Shown: positions 37,118 through 46,800 of the stretch, piece after piece | Numbering within the stretch: position 1 is the first letter of the stretch | Layout of the letters: each line of letters starts with the position of its first letter | Program-made: the position numbers and the translations under genes | Notes under the pieces: generated by a model | The model's database searches: none | Told to the model about the DNA's origin: nothing | What the model saw: the letters and a program-made list of their open reading frames with translations, nothing else | Assembly (NCBI RefSeq): GCF_900116435.1 | Contig: NZ_FPAZ01000004.1 | Span: 62,001-126,000 of the forward strand | Direction: 5' to 3' | From: Pseudoalteromonas lipolytica | Lineage (GTDB): Bacteria > Pseudomonadota > Gammaproteobacteria > Enterobacterales > Alteromonadaceae | DNA: 64,000 bases

Positions 37118-37171
37118 ACCAAGTCCTTAAACAACTGAGCCGCGGATGTTACCGCAAACACACTGAAAGGG

Positions 37172-37591
37172 CTACTCAGGATAGACGCTAATACCAATTA
37201 CAAATATATGGCAGACAAACACCACGCCGGTAAGTACAAAGCGCATTTTTTGATAGTCAACGTGGTAGTTTTGCCATTGAGGTGTGCTCTTTTCAAATAA
37301 TAACACCAGCCAAAAGCTGGCTGCGAGCCAAGCCAGAATCCATGCTGGCGGTAGAAAGCTCAAAAAGGCAATAGGTATAATAGGCAAAACGGCTTTGATG
37401 GCATCGGCATAAGTTTGCTGGCCCGCATGCCATAAATTACCGGCCATAAATGCCAAAATTGCTATGCTGTAGAAAGTGAAAAATTCTAAATTAATGGCAC
37501 TACTGCCCGTGATCAGCGGCCAGCCTACGCAGCCTAAAAACGGAAGTAGACCTAAGTAACCAAGTTGAATGTGATTGATGAACTTTTCCAT
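37172..37591 (-). CDS. DUF3429 inner-membrane protein
   Basis: This 139-residue protein has four to five hydrophobic helices and the DUF3429 pattern YLGLLPFLGC, FYSIAILAFMAGNLWH and LPIIPIAFLSFLPP. The function of DUF3429 is not known. It opens the minus-strand run DUF3429, two-helix protein, BMT5-like, Gfo/Idh. Confidence 0.78.
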   Translation of the reverse strand: MEKFINHIQLGYLGLLPFLGCVGWPLITGSSAINLEFFTFYSIAILAFMAGNLWHAGQQTYADAIKAVLPIIPIAFLSFLPPAWILAWLAASFWLVLLFEKSTPQWQNYHVDYQKMRFVLTGVVFVCHIFVIGISVYPE

Positions 37592-37621
37592 AATTGCCTT
37601 TTAAACCGACATAAAATAAGT

Positions 37622-37647
37622 AAAAGCATACCTGCGGGTATGCTTTT
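37622..37647. terminator. Terminator after fadD
   Basis: AAAAGCATACC (37622-37632) and GGTATGCTTTT (37637-37647) form a perfect 11-bp stem with a 4-nt loop and T-rich flanks. Confidence 0.88.
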
Positions 37648-37705
37648 TCTTTTAATCAAACTCGTTGTATTTTATACCAGTTAAGCGCCTAAAACGATCG
37701 CTTTA

Positions 37706-39241
37706 TTATTTACGTAATTCACGACGCAATATTTTGCCAACCGTTGACTTGGGCAATTCTTCCATAAAAATAATCGACTTGGGTACTTTATAAGCACTTA
37801 AGTTTTCACGGCAATAGTCTGTTACTTGTTGCTCATCAATTGGCTCTTTTAAAGTGATGTAGGCACACACTCGCTCACCTGTTTTTTCGTCTTGAGCGCC
37901 AATCACAGCCGCTTCACAAATGGCTGGATGCTGACAAAGTACGTTTTCAACCTCGTTAGGGTAGACATTAAATCCAGAGACAATAATCATGTCTTTCAAA
38001 CGGTCGACTATTTTGTAATTACCACTTGGCAGTTGTAATCCCACGTCACCGGTTTTGAAAAAACCACCTTTCATACACTTATCTGTTTCATCTTGGCGTT
38101 GCCAATAGCCCATCATGACTTGTGGGCCTTTCACAACAATTTCACCTGATTGACCTTCAGCCACAGGCTGATCGTTTTCATCCCAAATCTCTACAACGGT
38201 ATTAGACAATGTACGGCCGATACTGCCGATTTCTTCTTTCTTGAAATCATTTAAGGTCGCAACGGGTGATGTTTCTGACAGTCCATACCCTTCGGTAATT
38301 GTGCAGCCAGTGACCTTCATCCATGCATCTGCAGCAGCATGGGTCAGCGCAGCTCCTCCGGAAACGGTCATTTTTAATTGTGAAAAATCAAGCGCTTTAA
38401 AGCCTGGATGCATGCATAAACCAATAAATAGCGTATTAATTCCTGAAAAGTAATTAATGGTGTGAGGCTCTACTTGTTTAACTAAAGCATCTAAATCACG
38501 AGGATTCGGGATCAGTACGTTAAACTGACCCATCGCGAATAAGCCAATCATATTCACGGTGAATGCGTAGATGTGATAGAGCGGCAACGGACAAATTCCC
38601 GTTTCTTGGCCTGGCTGCATGATCTCAGCAAAACGCTCATTCATTTGTTCAGCGTTGGCTAAAATATTGCCGTGACTAAGCATGGCTGCTTTGGCAACCC
38701 CAGTGGTTCCACCTGTGTATTGAAGTACCGCTATATCATCGCGGTTTGCGTTGTGTACTTTAAGGGGGGCTAGTTGTTCACCTTGCTCAATAAGCTCAGG
38801 GAGAGAGAGTTGTGTGCCTTTGACTGCTGGTAAGCCAACCGCTGCGGTCACTATGACGGTATTAATGGATGTTTGGTCAATGATAGTCGTGAGTTTATCT
38901 GCTAAGCCGTCGAGGAGCACAATCGCTTTAACGCCCGCATCATTAAATTGGTGCAGCATTTCTCTTGCTGTGTAAAGTGGGTTGGTGTTTACAACAATTA
39001 AACCAGCGCGAAGAGCTGCATAGGTGACGATAGGGTAGTCGACAATATTGGGTAACTGAATCGCAATACGGTCACCTACTTGCAGGCCGCTGTGTTGTTG
39101 AAACCATTGTGCCAAATAGCGAGATTGCTGCTCTACATCACTAAAAGTTAATGTTTTACCTGCACTATTGTAGGCCGGTAAGTCAGCATAAGTTTGACAG
39201 GTATGGTCAATTAGCTGTGTGAGATTATCGTGTGTGTTCAT
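37706..39241 (-). CDS. Long-chain fatty acid-CoA ligase
   Basis: This 511-residue acyl-adenylate-forming enzyme activates fatty or related acids to CoA thioesters. The nucleotide-binding loop is YTGGTTGVAKAAMLSH. EGYGLSETSP, KTGDVG and DRLKDMIIVSGFNVYPNEVE are the adenylation and linker motifs, and the C-terminal Lys lies in STVGKILRREL. It is shorter than E. coli FadD (561). Its start overlaps the SDR gene by 17 bases, so both belong to one operon under the AraC gene upstream. The real acid may be unusual given these neighbours. Confidence 0.88.
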   Translation of the reverse strand: MNTHDNLTQLIDHTCQTYADLPAYNSAGKTLTFSDVEQQSRYLAQWFQQHSGLQVGDRIAIQLPNIVDYPIVTYAALRAGLIVVNTNPLYTAREMLHQFNDAGVKAIVLLDGLADKLTTIIDQTSINTVIVTAAVGLPAVKGTQLSLPELIEQGEQLAPLKVHNANRDDIAVLQYTGGTTGVAKAAMLSHGNILANAEQMNERFAEIMQPGQETGICPLPLYHIYAFTVNMIGLFAMGQFNVLIPNPRDLDALVKQVEPHTINYFSGINTLFIGLCMHPGFKALDFSQLKMTVSGGAALTHAAADAWMKVTGCTITEGYGLSETSPVATLNDFKKEEIGSIGRTLSNTVVEIWDENDQPVAEGQSGEIVVKGPQVMMGYWQRQDETDKCMKGGFFKTGDVGLQLPSGNYKIVDRLKDMIIVSGFNVYPNEVENVLCQHPAICEAAVIGAQDEKTGERVCAYITLKEPIDEQQVTDYCRENLSAYKVPKSIIFMEELPKSTVGKILRRELRK

Positions 39242-40052
39242 TCGGACTCCTTAGCATATTGTTCTTATTAGAGTGTTTGATGATGCGCTTCATTACAGGG
39301 GTCATCATCCAAGAAGGTAAATAACGGCTTAAGCTATAAGATAGTCTAGATTGAAAGCCGAGTATCACCATAAATTTTTGCTTATCTAATCCACGCATCA
39401 GTCTGGTGACGCGACGGTCTTGTGTTAAGTAACGACTTACTTTATTGATGATTTTAGTGTTTGTGTGTGCGCAGTTGTGTTGGTCACACTCACTTAAATA
39501 AGGGGTCTCTGGTGCATAAATTACACTGACTTTAATGCCATCCGGTTTTAATTCTTGGCGTTGTGTTTTGGCAAAGTTCAAGATTACATCGTCAGCAATA
39601 CGTTGATCTTGCACGTATTCAAAAGGGGTCATGGGGGCATGTGAAGTGATAAGTGCAAGGTGGCTATTCATGGTGAGGTACTGACGAATTACGGCGCTAA
39701 AGTTAAGAGTGCGAATGATATTAGCTTGTAGGCTACAATGATTGTTAGTGTCAGAGTGCTTTGCTAAAGACTCGATATTCTTAGTTCTGGGGCAGTATAT
39801 CGCAACCTCAGGCTCACCAATGGCCACGACCGCATTGTTAACTTGAACAGCCAACGTTTGCGTATCGGCCATATCAACAGCAAAAAATTCAATGTATTGA
39901 GAATCATCGCTCAGTGTTCTAAGCGCATGTTTACTTTGCTGGCTAAAGCGTATATCAAATAATGCGACATCATCACCACGCTTTATGTATTGTTTAGCAA
40001 GTTCAAAGCCTAAACCACTATTTGCACCCGTAATAAACACCCTTCTTATCAT
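39225..40052 (-). CDS. Short-chain dehydrogenase-like protein with altered active site
   Basis: This 275-residue protein has the SDR cofactor motif TGANSGLG (about 8-15), and DMAD for the adenine ring. The position of the Ser is kept (LITSHAP), but the catalytic YxxxK reads YVQDQ, so the Lys is missing. The C-terminus is longer than usual and basic, with a hydrophobic, possibly membrane-attaching stretch LSRYLPSWMMTPVM. It may be a weak reductase or a non-catalytic partner. It overlaps the acyl-CoA ligase gene. Confidence 0.75.
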   Translation of the reverse strand: MIRRVFITGANSGLGFELAKQYIKRGDDVALFDIRFSQQSKHALRTLSDDSQYIEFFAVDMADTQTLAVQVNNAVVAIGEPEVAIYCPRTKNIESLAKHSDTNNHCSLQANIIRTLNFSAVIRQYLTMNSHLALITSHAPMTPFEYVQDQRIADDVILNFAKTQRQELKPDGIKVSVIYAPETPYLSECDQHNCAHTNTKIINKVSRYLTQDRRVTRLMRGLDKQKFMVILGFQSRLSYSLSRYLPSWMMTPVMKRIIKHSNKNNMLRSPNEHTR

Positions 40053-40133
40053 TGCACGACCGCTTATCAGTGAAGTTAGCGAATCAATATATATAAATTG
40101 TTAACGCAATAATTAGCTTTTAGCGACCTATTT

Positions 40134-41168
40134 TTAACTTTTTACGCCATTATGCAGTAATGACTTACGGTAGTCTTTCGGAGGTACGCCATACCAACGC
40201 TTAAATGCGCGGGTAAATTCACTGTAGTTCGAAAAGCTTAAAATATCTGAAATATTCGACAAGCTTAAACTTGATTCTGTTAAGTACTGGTGCGCAAGAT
40301 TACAGCGTATGTCATCAACAAGCTCACGAAAGGTTGTCCCTTGCTGAGTTAAGTGCCTTTGCAGGCTGCGGGAACTCATAGACAGTTTTTCAGCAATTAA
40401 GTTAACGCCAAATTGTTCGTGTAATAAATACTGTTTTATTAACACTTCAACGTGATCAGAAATATTTTCTCTTTTTGAGTCATTAAGGTGACCAAGTTGT
40501 TGGCTCAAAATTGAAAATAGTTGTTTATCAGAGTTCTTGATGGGTAGCTTTAGGTATTTTCTGTCAAAGATTAGCGCGGTGTGCGGACAATTGAACACTG
40601 GCACTTGCCCGAGTGCTTGACGATAAACACTGGTATTTGTATTGGCGCTGTGAGGGAGCTCGAGGCGGTGTAACTTTATCTGATCATCCGTAAGCTGTTT
40701 AAGTAAGTTAACGCCAACACTTAATGCTAAATCGGCTCCATGATACACACTGACCTTCAGTTTGCTGCGTACTAAAAACGACAGTTTCACGTAATCTTGG
40801 CCGATTTCGAGCAAAAGATCGGCGCTATTTTGATGGACATGATAATACTTAGTTAAGTTTTTTAGTGCCATTTCTAAGCTGTCACAGTTACCCATTAAAT
40901 ACCCAACCGAGCCGAGTATGTTTAAACTCTGCCAGCGACCAAGTTCTAACCCAAAATAAGGAAGGTCGAGCTCTTTTGCTGTGATTTCTAGCAGTTCGAT
41001 TAATTGCTGATACTGAATGAAGTTGTTGGGCTCTTGTAATTGTTTTCTGTCTAACCCAACGCGCGATAATAGTGCATCAGGGTTAATGAGCTTGCTTTCA
41101 ATTATTTCGATGTATCCATGTAGAGCCGATACTCTAATTAGGTCAGGTGTGTGGGGTGAACGGGGCAT
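40134..41168 (-). CDS. AraC-family regulator, OruR-like
   Basis: This 344-residue regulator has an N-terminal arabinose-binding-like domain (PF12625 type; GLELGRWQSLNILGSVGYLM) and a C-terminal AraC double helix-turn-helix (about 235-335: LIAEKLSMSSRSLQRHLTQQG, FSNYSEFTRAFKRWYGVPP). It is divergent from the epimerase at 41319 and 81 bp upstream of the SDR-fadD genes on its own strand, so it may control both sides. Confidence 0.88.
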   Translation of the reverse strand: MPRSPHTPDLIRVSALHGYIEIIESKLINPDALLSRVGLDRKQLQEPNNFIQYQQLIELLEITAKELDLPYFGLELGRWQSLNILGSVGYLMGNCDSLEMALKNLTKYYHVHQNSADLLLEIGQDYVKLSFLVRSKLKVSVYHGADLALSVGVNLLKQLTDDQIKLHRLELPHSANTNTSVYRQALGQVPVFNCPHTALIFDRKYLKLPIKNSDKQLFSILSQQLGHLNDSKRENISDHVEVLIKQYLLHEQFGVNLIAEKLSMSSRSLQRHLTQQGTTFRELVDDIRCNLAHQYLTESSLSLSNISDILSFSNYSEFTRAFKRWYGVPPKDYRKSLLHNGVKS

Positions 41169-41318
41169 AATGTGCTCTTTTTTAGTGCGCTGGCGTAAAA
41201 AGTAAAAAAAATTGCGTGAAAAGTAAAGTAAATACAGCGATTAAAGTTTAACAATGTATTAACGATGATGGTCTACTATTTAAAATTAGGTCATTAACAG
41301 TACTTATAGGAATACGCA

Positions 41319-42320
41319 ATGAATTACACAAAAGTCTTTATAAGTGGCGGTAATGGTTTTATTGGTCGCAAACTTGCGCAGTATTTTAAAGATAGAGGCG
41401 TACAAGTATGCGGTGTTGACTTGATGCCGTGTGATGAATTTAACATTGTGTCGGGTAATTTAAGTGAGCCAGCGAGCTTTAGTCACTTGATCAAAGACTG
41501 CGATTTAGTCATTCACACTGCGGCTATTGTGTCTAATGCATTGAGTTACAAGCAAACATGGCAAGCAAACGTCGGCTGGACAAAAAATTTACTTGATGCC
41601 GCAGTACATGCTGGCACGGTGATGCGCTTTATTCATATTTCTTCAACGGCCGTTTACGGCAGCGATTGGCAAACAGCGATCAGCGAAGATGCGCCATTAC
41701 TCCCTGATGGGCGTGCTTATAACGATTCTAAAATGATGAGTGAACACTTATCTTTAAGTTATCACGCCAGTAAAAAGTTGAATGTAACAATTATTCGACC
41801 TGGCGATGTCTATGGTCCAGGGTCAAAACCATGGATAGCTTACCCCTTGCAAGAAATTGCAAAAGGAACCTTTATGGTGCCACAGGGTATGTTTGGGCCG
41901 GTTTATATTGATGACCTCGTTAAAGGAATTTATTTAAGTGCGATGAGTGAGCAGGCTAGCGGCGAAATTTTTAATTTGTCAGGGCCTGAACAAGTAACAA
42001 ATCAAACATATTTTAACTATTTAGCGCAGGCACAGGGTCAAAAGCACGTGAAGGTTGTTAATTTAAAGCTGGCATTGAAACTGACCGGCTTCATTGAGTG
42101 GTGTTATCACTTAGTTGGTAAAACGACAGATATTAACCCGTCGACAATGCGCATGCTTAGCCGTAAAAGTGCCGCTTATAGTAATGAAAAAGCAGAACGT
42201 TTATTAGGGTATAAACCTGAATTTAGTTTGCAGCATGGTATGCAGAGCGCACTGCAATGGGCATTTGAGCAAGGACTTTGTAAAGCGGCTCCAGAACAGC
42301 CTGCTGTCAAAGTTAACTAA
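41319..42320 (+). CDS. NAD-dependent epimerase / 3-beta-HSD-like dehydrogenase
   Basis: This 333-residue extended SDR has GGNGFIGRKLA near residue 11, HISSTAVYG (catalytic Ser) and YNDSK (YxxxK). The family includes nucleotide-sugar epimerases and 3-beta-hydroxysteroid-type dehydrogenases. TINPSTMRMLSRKSAAYSNEKAERLLGY-like sequence near the end resembles the latter. A cupin follows at 42 bp. The substrate is unknown. Confidence 0.8.
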   Translation: MNYTKVFISGGNGFIGRKLAQYFKDRGVQVCGVDLMPCDEFNIVSGNLSEPASFSHLIKDCDLVIHTAAIVSNALSYKQTWQANVGWTKNLLDAAVHAGTVMRFIHISSTAVYGSDWQTAISEDAPLLPDGRAYNDSKMMSEHLSLSYHASKKLNVTIIRPGDVYGPGSKPWIAYPLQEIAKGTFMVPQGMFGPVYIDDLVKGIYLSAMSEQASGEIFNLSGPEQVTNQTYFNYLAQAQGQKHVKVVNLKLALKLTGFIEWCYHLVGKTTDINPSTMRMLSRKSAAYSNEKAERLLGYKPEFSLQHGMQSALQWAFEQGLCKAAPEQPAVKVN

Positions 42321-42362
42321 ACAATTAACAACATTTAAAGCAAGTGAAAAGAGGACACACAC

Positions 42363-42866
42363 ATGGCATTACCAGATATTATTAATCATCAAGACTTTCT
42401 ATTAACGATTCATACCAATGATGAAAAACTTATAAAAAATGCATTACCGGGTGTTCATATTTACCCATTGATGCTTGATTCTGAAAACGGGGTATGGGTA
42501 TTACGCGTTTTATTTGAACCCGGTACAGTATTACCAAAGCATTTTCACACTGGTGTTGTACATTTATATACTTTGTCTGGTAGCTGGCATTACACAGAGT
42601 ACCCAGATGATGTGCAAAAAGCGGGTAGCTATTTATTTGAACCAGGTGGTTCTATTCACCAATTCCAAGTGCCTGAAGAAAACACCGAAGTTACTGATAC
42701 GTTCATGGTGGTTATGGGCTCAAACATTAATTTTGATCCCGATGGTAACTACATGAACATTATGGATGCAGGCTGGATTGAACAAGTCATGTTAGCGGCT
42801 GCAAAAGAACAAGGTTTTGAACCTAAATATATTAAACCAAAGAGTTTGTACGGTTTTAATAAGTAA
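42363..42866 (+). CDS. Cupin dioxygenase-like protein (2,4'-dihydroxyacetophenone dioxygenase family)
   Basis: This 167-residue single-domain cupin has metal-ligand positions HFHTGVVHLYTLSG (HxH, later His) and SIHQF. The overall pattern resembles the 2,4'-dihydroxyacetophenone dioxygenase family, which splits C-C bonds using Fe(II). Whether it shares that substrate is unknown. With the upstream dehydrogenase it forms the plus-strand half of the AraC module. Confidence 0.75.
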   Translation: MALPDIINHQDFLLTIHTNDEKLIKNALPGVHIYPLMLDSENGVWVLRVLFEPGTVLPKHFHTGVVHLYTLSGSWHYTEYPDDVQKAGSYLFEPGGSIHQFQVPEENTEVTDTFMVVMGSNINFDPDGNYMNIMDAGWIEQVMLAAAKEQGFEPKYIKPKSLYGFNK

Positions 42867-42884
42867 TTTCGTTCCCACGAAAAG

Positions 42885-42920
42885 AAGCCCTCATTCATGT
42901 AAGTGATTGAGGGCTTTATT
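42885..42920 (+). terminator. Terminator after cupin gene
   Basis: AAGCCCTCA (42885-42893) pairs with TGAGGGCTT (42908-42916) across a 14-nt loop, followed by TATT. Confidence 0.75.
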
Positions 42921-43072
42921 CTTTTTAAAGAATTTAGGTTTGCAATCTAAAAAATCAATTAATTTAATCTAAACAATCAATTTTATTTTAATCGCTCAGA
43001 CCTCTATTGTATTAATCAAGCAGACGCAAGGCTGCGTTAATTAAACTTTTAAATACATCAATGAGGAAAACT

Positions 43073-43642
43073 ATGAGCACTTCATTAATCAACACAAAAT
43101 TACAACCATTCAATGCAACAGCTTACCACAACGGTGAGTTTGTAGAGCTAACAGAAAAAGATGTGCTAGGTAAATGGTCTATCTTCTTCTTCTACCCAGC
43201 AGATTTTACGTTTGTATGCCCAACAGAGTTAGGTGACGTTGCAGACTACTACGCACAACTTCAAGAAATGGGCGTAGAGGTTTACTCAGTATCAACAGAC
43301 ACTCACTTTACTCACAAAGCATGGCACGATACATCTGACACGATTAGTAAAATCAAATTCCCAATGATCGGTGACCCAACAGGTCGCATTACACGCAATT
43401 TCGGTGTGATGATCGAAGATGAAGGTCTTGCTCTTCGCGGTACATTTGTAATGAACCCTGAAGGTGAAATCAAAGTGATCGAAACTCATGACCTAGGTAT
43501 CGGCCGCAGTGCAAAAGAGTTAGTACGTAAAGTACAAGCTGCACAATACATCGCGAACCACGACGGTGAAGTATGCCCTGCATCATGGCAGCCAGGTGAA
43601 GAAACATTGGCTCCTTCACTAGACCTAGTTGGCAAAATCTAA
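43073..43642 (+). CDS. ahpC: Alkyl hydroperoxide reductase, peroxiredoxin subunit
   Basis: This 189-residue 2-Cys peroxiredoxin reduces H2O2 and organic peroxides. The peroxidatic Cys is C49 in FTFVCPTE and the resolving Cys is C168 in GEVCPASW. It is nearly colinear with E. coli AhpC throughout. The start was set at ATG 43073, after GAGG; an ATG 12 bases upstream includes the ribosome site. It is followed by two hairpins and then ahpF. Confidence 0.97.
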   Translation: MSTSLINTKLQPFNATAYHNGEFVELTEKDVLGKWSIFFFYPADFTFVCPTELGDVADYYAQLQEMGVEVYSVSTDTHFTHKAWHDTSDTISKIKFPMIGDPTGRITRNFGVMIEDEGLALRGTFVMNPEGEIKVIETHDLGIGRSAKELVRKVQAAQYIANHDGEVCPASWQPGEETLAPSLDLVGKI

Positions 43643-43661
43643 ATTGCGACTGCACGTAAGT

Positions 43662-43690
43662 GCTTAAGCGAAGCCACGCTTCGCTTAAGC
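43662..43690 (+). other. ahpC-ahpF hairpin 1
   Basis: GCTTAAGCGAAGC (43662-43674) and its exact complement (43678-43690) make a 13-bp stem with a 3-nt loop, 20 bases after the ahpC stop. There is no T run. It is more likely an RNA-stabilising or attenuating structure than a simple terminator. Confidence 0.7.
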
Positions 43691-43708
43691 GAGCAATACG
43701 AATTTAAT

Positions 43709-43756
43709 TGCCCATCACAACTCACACACATTAAGCACATTAGCGGGTGGTGGGCA
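43709..43756 (+). other. ahpC-ahpF hairpin 2
   Basis: TGCCCATCAC (43709-43718) can pair with GTGGTGGGCA (43747-43756), with one G-U pair, leaving a 28-base loop. It lies about 50 bp before ahpF. Confidence 0.45.
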
Positions 43757-43808
43757 GTTAATCCTGTCATTTTTCGAGATTATTTATTCTGAACTCAAGG
43801 GCTAAGCC

Positions 43809-45389
43809 ATGTTAGATACAAATATCAAAAACCAATTAGCAAGCCACTTTGCTTCTATTACCAGCCCTGTTGAGCTGCTTATCGCCTTGGATGACAGCAA
43901 TAAATCAACAGAACTAAAAAGCTTAGCGACTGATTTAGCATCGTTAAGCGACAAATTTTCGGTGCGAGACAACCCAGACCAAGGTGTACGTCGTCCTTCA
44001 ATGGTGGTGTCTTCACCTGTAAACAATACGCAAATCATTTTTGCCGGTGTGCCAATGGGCCACGAATTTACTAGCTTGGTTCTTGCATTACTGCACACAG
44101 GTGGCCACCCAAGCAAAGCGTCAGACGCTGAAATTGAACAAATTAAATCATTAACTGGCCCGCTTAATTTCGAAGTATATATTTCATTAAGCTGTCAGAC
44201 GTGTCCGCAAGTAGTACAAGCACTTAACTTAATGGCGGCGCACAATCAGAACATAACAGCCACAATGATTGATGGTGCTTTGTTCCAAGATGAAGTGAAC
44301 GAGCGCAATATTCTGGCGGTACCGGCTGTTTATTTAAATGGTGAATTGTTCAGCCAAGGTGCTGTGAACTTAACCGACATTTTAAATAAAGTAGACACCA
44401 AAGCTGCAGCACGACAGGCTGATGCGCTGAACGACAAAGCGTTATTCGATGTATTAGTTGTAGGGGGCGGCCCAGCGGGGGCTTCTGCGGCTATTTACTC
44501 AGCGCGTAAAGGTTTAAACACCGGAGTGGTCGCAGAGCGATTTGGTGGTCAGGTTGCAGACACATTAGCCATTGAGAACTTTATCTCTGTAAAAGCAACT
44601 GAAGGCCCTAAGTTAGTTGCGCAACTTGAAGAGCACGTTAAAGAATACGGTGTTGATGTGATGCAAAACCAACGTGCTGCGTCATTAACTAAACAGGATA
44701 ACTATCAAATTACCTTAGAAAATGGTGCGGTATTAAATGCCAAATCGGTTGTATTGGCAACGGGTGCCCGCTGGCGTGAAATGAATGTGCCGGGCGAGAA
44801 AGAGTATCGCGGCCATGGCGTTGCATACTGCCCGCATTGCGACGGCCCGTTATTTAAAGGCAAAGCAGTCGCAGTGATCGGGGGGGGTAACTCAGGCATT
44901 GAAGCAGCTATTGACCTTGCTAACATCGTTGAGCATGTCACCGTGCTTGAATTTGCTGACACATTACGCGCCGATGAGGTACTTATTCGTAAAGCGAAAA
45001 GCTTAAGTAACATCACAATCATTAAAAACGCGCAAACAACCGAGGTTGTTGGCGATGGCAAGCGTGTAACAGGTTTAAGCTACATTGATCGTGTCTCTGG
45101 CGATGAAAAGTCGCTTGCACTGGCTGGCATTTTCGTTCAAATCGGTTTAGTACCAAACACTGAGTGGTTAAAAGACTCAGATGTGTCATTGACTCGCTTT
45201 GGTGAAATTGAAATCGACAGTAAAGGGGCGACTTCTTTACCCGGTGTGTATGCTGCGGGTGATGCCACGACAACACCGTTTAAACAAATCATTATTGCCA
45301 TGGGCAGTGGTGCAACGGCAAGTTTAGGTGCATTTGATTATTTAATTCGCCACAGTGATGAGGCTCAACACACTGAAAATGCAGCCTAA
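43809..45389 (+). CDS. ahpF: Alkyl hydroperoxide reductase subunit F
   Basis: This 526-residue NADH-dependent flavoprotein reduces AhpC. The N-terminal tandem thioredoxin-like domain carries SCQTCPQ (about 128-134). The FAD domain starts with [19 protein letters not shown]. The redox centre is CPHCDG, and the end has GVYAAGDAT. Its length matches E. coli AhpF (521). Confidence 0.96.
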   Translation: MLDTNIKNQLASHFASITSPVELLIALDDSNKSTELKSLATDLASLSDKFSVRDNPDQGVRRPSMVVSSPVNNTQIIFAGVPMGHEFTSLVLALLHTGGHPSKASDAEIEQIKSLTGPLNFEVYISLSCQTCPQVVQALNLMAAHNQNITATMIDGALFQDEVNERNILAVPAVYLNGELFSQGAVNLTDILNKVDTKAAARQADALNDKALFDVLVVGGGPAGASAAIYSARKGLNTGVVAERFGGQVADTLAIENFISVKATEGPKLVAQLEEHVKEYGVDVMQNQRAASLTKQDNYQITLENGAVLNAKSVVLATGARWREMNVPGEKEYRGHGVAYCPHCDGPLFKGKAVAVIGGGNSGIEAAIDLANIVEHVTVLEFADTLRADEVLIRKAKSLSNITIIKNAQTTEVVGDGKRVTGLSYIDRVSGDEKSLALAGIFVQIGLVPNTEWLKDSDVSLTRFGEIEIDSKGATSLPGVYAAGDATTTPFKQIIIAMGSGATASLGAFDYLIRHSDEAQHTENAA

Positions 45390-45443
45390 ATGGATAAATA
45401 AAGACTCTTGATTAGGCAGCTCAACACCCATAGCTGCCGCTTT

Positions 45444-45476
45444 AAAGCCGCCCTCTCCAAAGGCGGCTTTGTTTTG
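45444..45476. terminator. Bidirectional terminator after ahpF
   Basis: AAAGCCGCC (45444-45452) and GGCGGCTTT (45462-45470) form a perfect 9-bp stem followed by GTTTTG. It lies between ahpF and the convergent DM13 gene. Confidence 0.8.
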
Positions 45477-45484
45477 CATACTAT

Positions 45485-45955
45485 TTATTGATAGCGCGCT
45501 GCGGTAATGAACTCATTAAAGCTTTCGCACCAAATAATGACGGTGTTGTATTCGCTAATATTTACGCCTTGCGGAACACGTATTTTAAAGCCATTAAATG
45601 AGCGTACTTCGGCTATTCGTTGCATTGTGCCTTTATAGGAAAGGAAGTCTTTTTCGTTATCAATAAATTGGTGAGATAAATACAGTTGATAATCAGGCCC
45701 AGGGGCAAGTTTACCTTGCATAGAGATTGCGTCATTACTTAAATACACCATCCCATCACCATAATGCAGGCTGTCAGAGCCTTTTAGATTAGTTTTAAAC
45801 TCACCCTTAAACAAAGCACGGTTAGCATGCTGTTGTAATGTGGTGATAGCGGGGGCTGGTGTCGCCGTAAGAATAGGTAAGGTATAAATACCCACCATAA
45901 AGCCTGCAATAAACACCGCAATAAAGCTAAGCAAGAGAATGAGCTTTTTAATCAT
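45485..45955 (-). CDS. Membrane-anchored DM13-domain protein
   Basis: This 156-residue protein has an N-terminal membrane anchor (about 5-27) and a DM13 domain: GSDSLHYGDGMVYLS, KLAPGPDYQLYLS and NTVIIWCESFNEFITAA, including the conserved Cys. DM13 domains are proposed to take part in electron transfer, but evidence is slight. It overlaps the binding-protein gene by 4 bases (ATGA). Confidence 0.8.
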   Translation of the reverse strand: MIKKLILLLSFIAVFIAGFMVGIYTLPILTATPAPAITTLQQHANRALFKGEFKTNLKGSDSLHYGDGMVYLSNDAISMQGKLAPGPDYQLYLSHQFIDNEKDFLSYKGTMQRIAEVRSFNGFKIRVPQGVNISEYNTVIIWCESFNEFITAARYQ

Positions 45956-46764
45956 TGTAGTGCCGTTTTTTCAAGTGTAATGGTAAGGCGTTGTTTGAGT
46001 TTAAGCCTTTTTTCGACGTCGCCAAAATAGTGCAAATAAATACGCTCTAATTCACCTGAACGCTGAAGTTTTTGCATTCCTTGCTCGAGTAATTCCGCGA
46101 TATGTTGGTTTTCTTTACTCAAATAAAAGTAGTAATTGCTGGGATATTGCAGCATGAGAGAGGGTTCAATGATCAAATGAAATTGCTTTAGTTTGACAAG
46201 CTCAGATTCTATAGCCAACACCGAACGCGGGAAGTAATCGCCTAAACCTGTTTCTAGCGCCTTGATCATGCCTAAATAGTCCAGATCCCCATTAACAGTT
46301 AAGCCGTTGTTTTTCATAACCGTGTAATCGTACCAACTCTGTTGTTGTAATCCGATTAACTGTTTTAGAGTGTCAAGGTTATTCACTTTGTGAAAAGTCG
46401 CTTCATCGCCTTCACGAATAATTAGCAGACGCTTTCCATGCAAGCCTTTGTACAAGGGAGTAGTTGTTCTAACCAAAGAGTCAGGTATTTCGCCAGGGAG
46501 CGATAGCCACGCTAATGTAACGGCTTTATTATGAGTCAACTGCTCTACTATTCGTTTATCATTCATAGGCTTAACGTTGTAAAGTAGGGTGGCATCTACT
46601 TTCATTACTGCAAAGCTCTTTTCTAGAACATCATGAATATACTCATTTTTTTGAACTAAAGGGTAATCGGGCCGAGCAAGTTTTATAACAAGCTGCTCAT
46701 CTGCATAATTTGCAAAACTAACCATGACACATAGTATAAAAGACACACGTCTTAGGGTATTCAT
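45952..46764 (-). CDS. Periplasmic binding-protein-like (SBP family 3) protein
   Basis: This 270-residue protein has a signal peptide (to about residue 21, ANYAD) and a fold typical of amino-acid-type binding proteins (SBP_bac_3), with LEQGMQKLQRSGELERIYLHYFG at its end. No ABC permease or ATPase is nearby. It follows a chemoreceptor by 36 bp, so it may present a ligand to that receptor rather than to a transporter (inference). Confidence 0.7.
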   Translation of the reverse strand: MNTLRRVSFILCVMVSFANYADEQLVIKLARPDYPLVQKNEYIHDVLEKSFAVMKVDATLLYNVKPMNDKRIVEQLTHNKAVTLAWLSLPGEIPDSLVRTTTPLYKGLHGKRLLIIREGDEATFHKVNNLDTLKQLIGLQQQSWYDYTVMKNNGLTVNGDLDYLGMIKALETGLGDYFPRSVLAIESELVKLKQFHLIIEPSLMLQYPSNYYFYLSKENQHIAELLEQGMQKLQRSGELERIYLHYFGDVEKRLKLKQRLTITLEKTALQ

Positions 46765-46800
46765 CTGTGTATTTCTCTATTAAGTGCACTGTGTTTACGT

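Noticed and set aside
37181..37195. AATACCAATTA resembling the palindromic element at 1489
   Set aside because: It is part of the DUF3429 coding sequence and has no second arm.
42921..43060. Possible OxyR site before ahpC
   Set aside because: I could not fit the ATAG-N7-CTAT spaced pattern with confidence.
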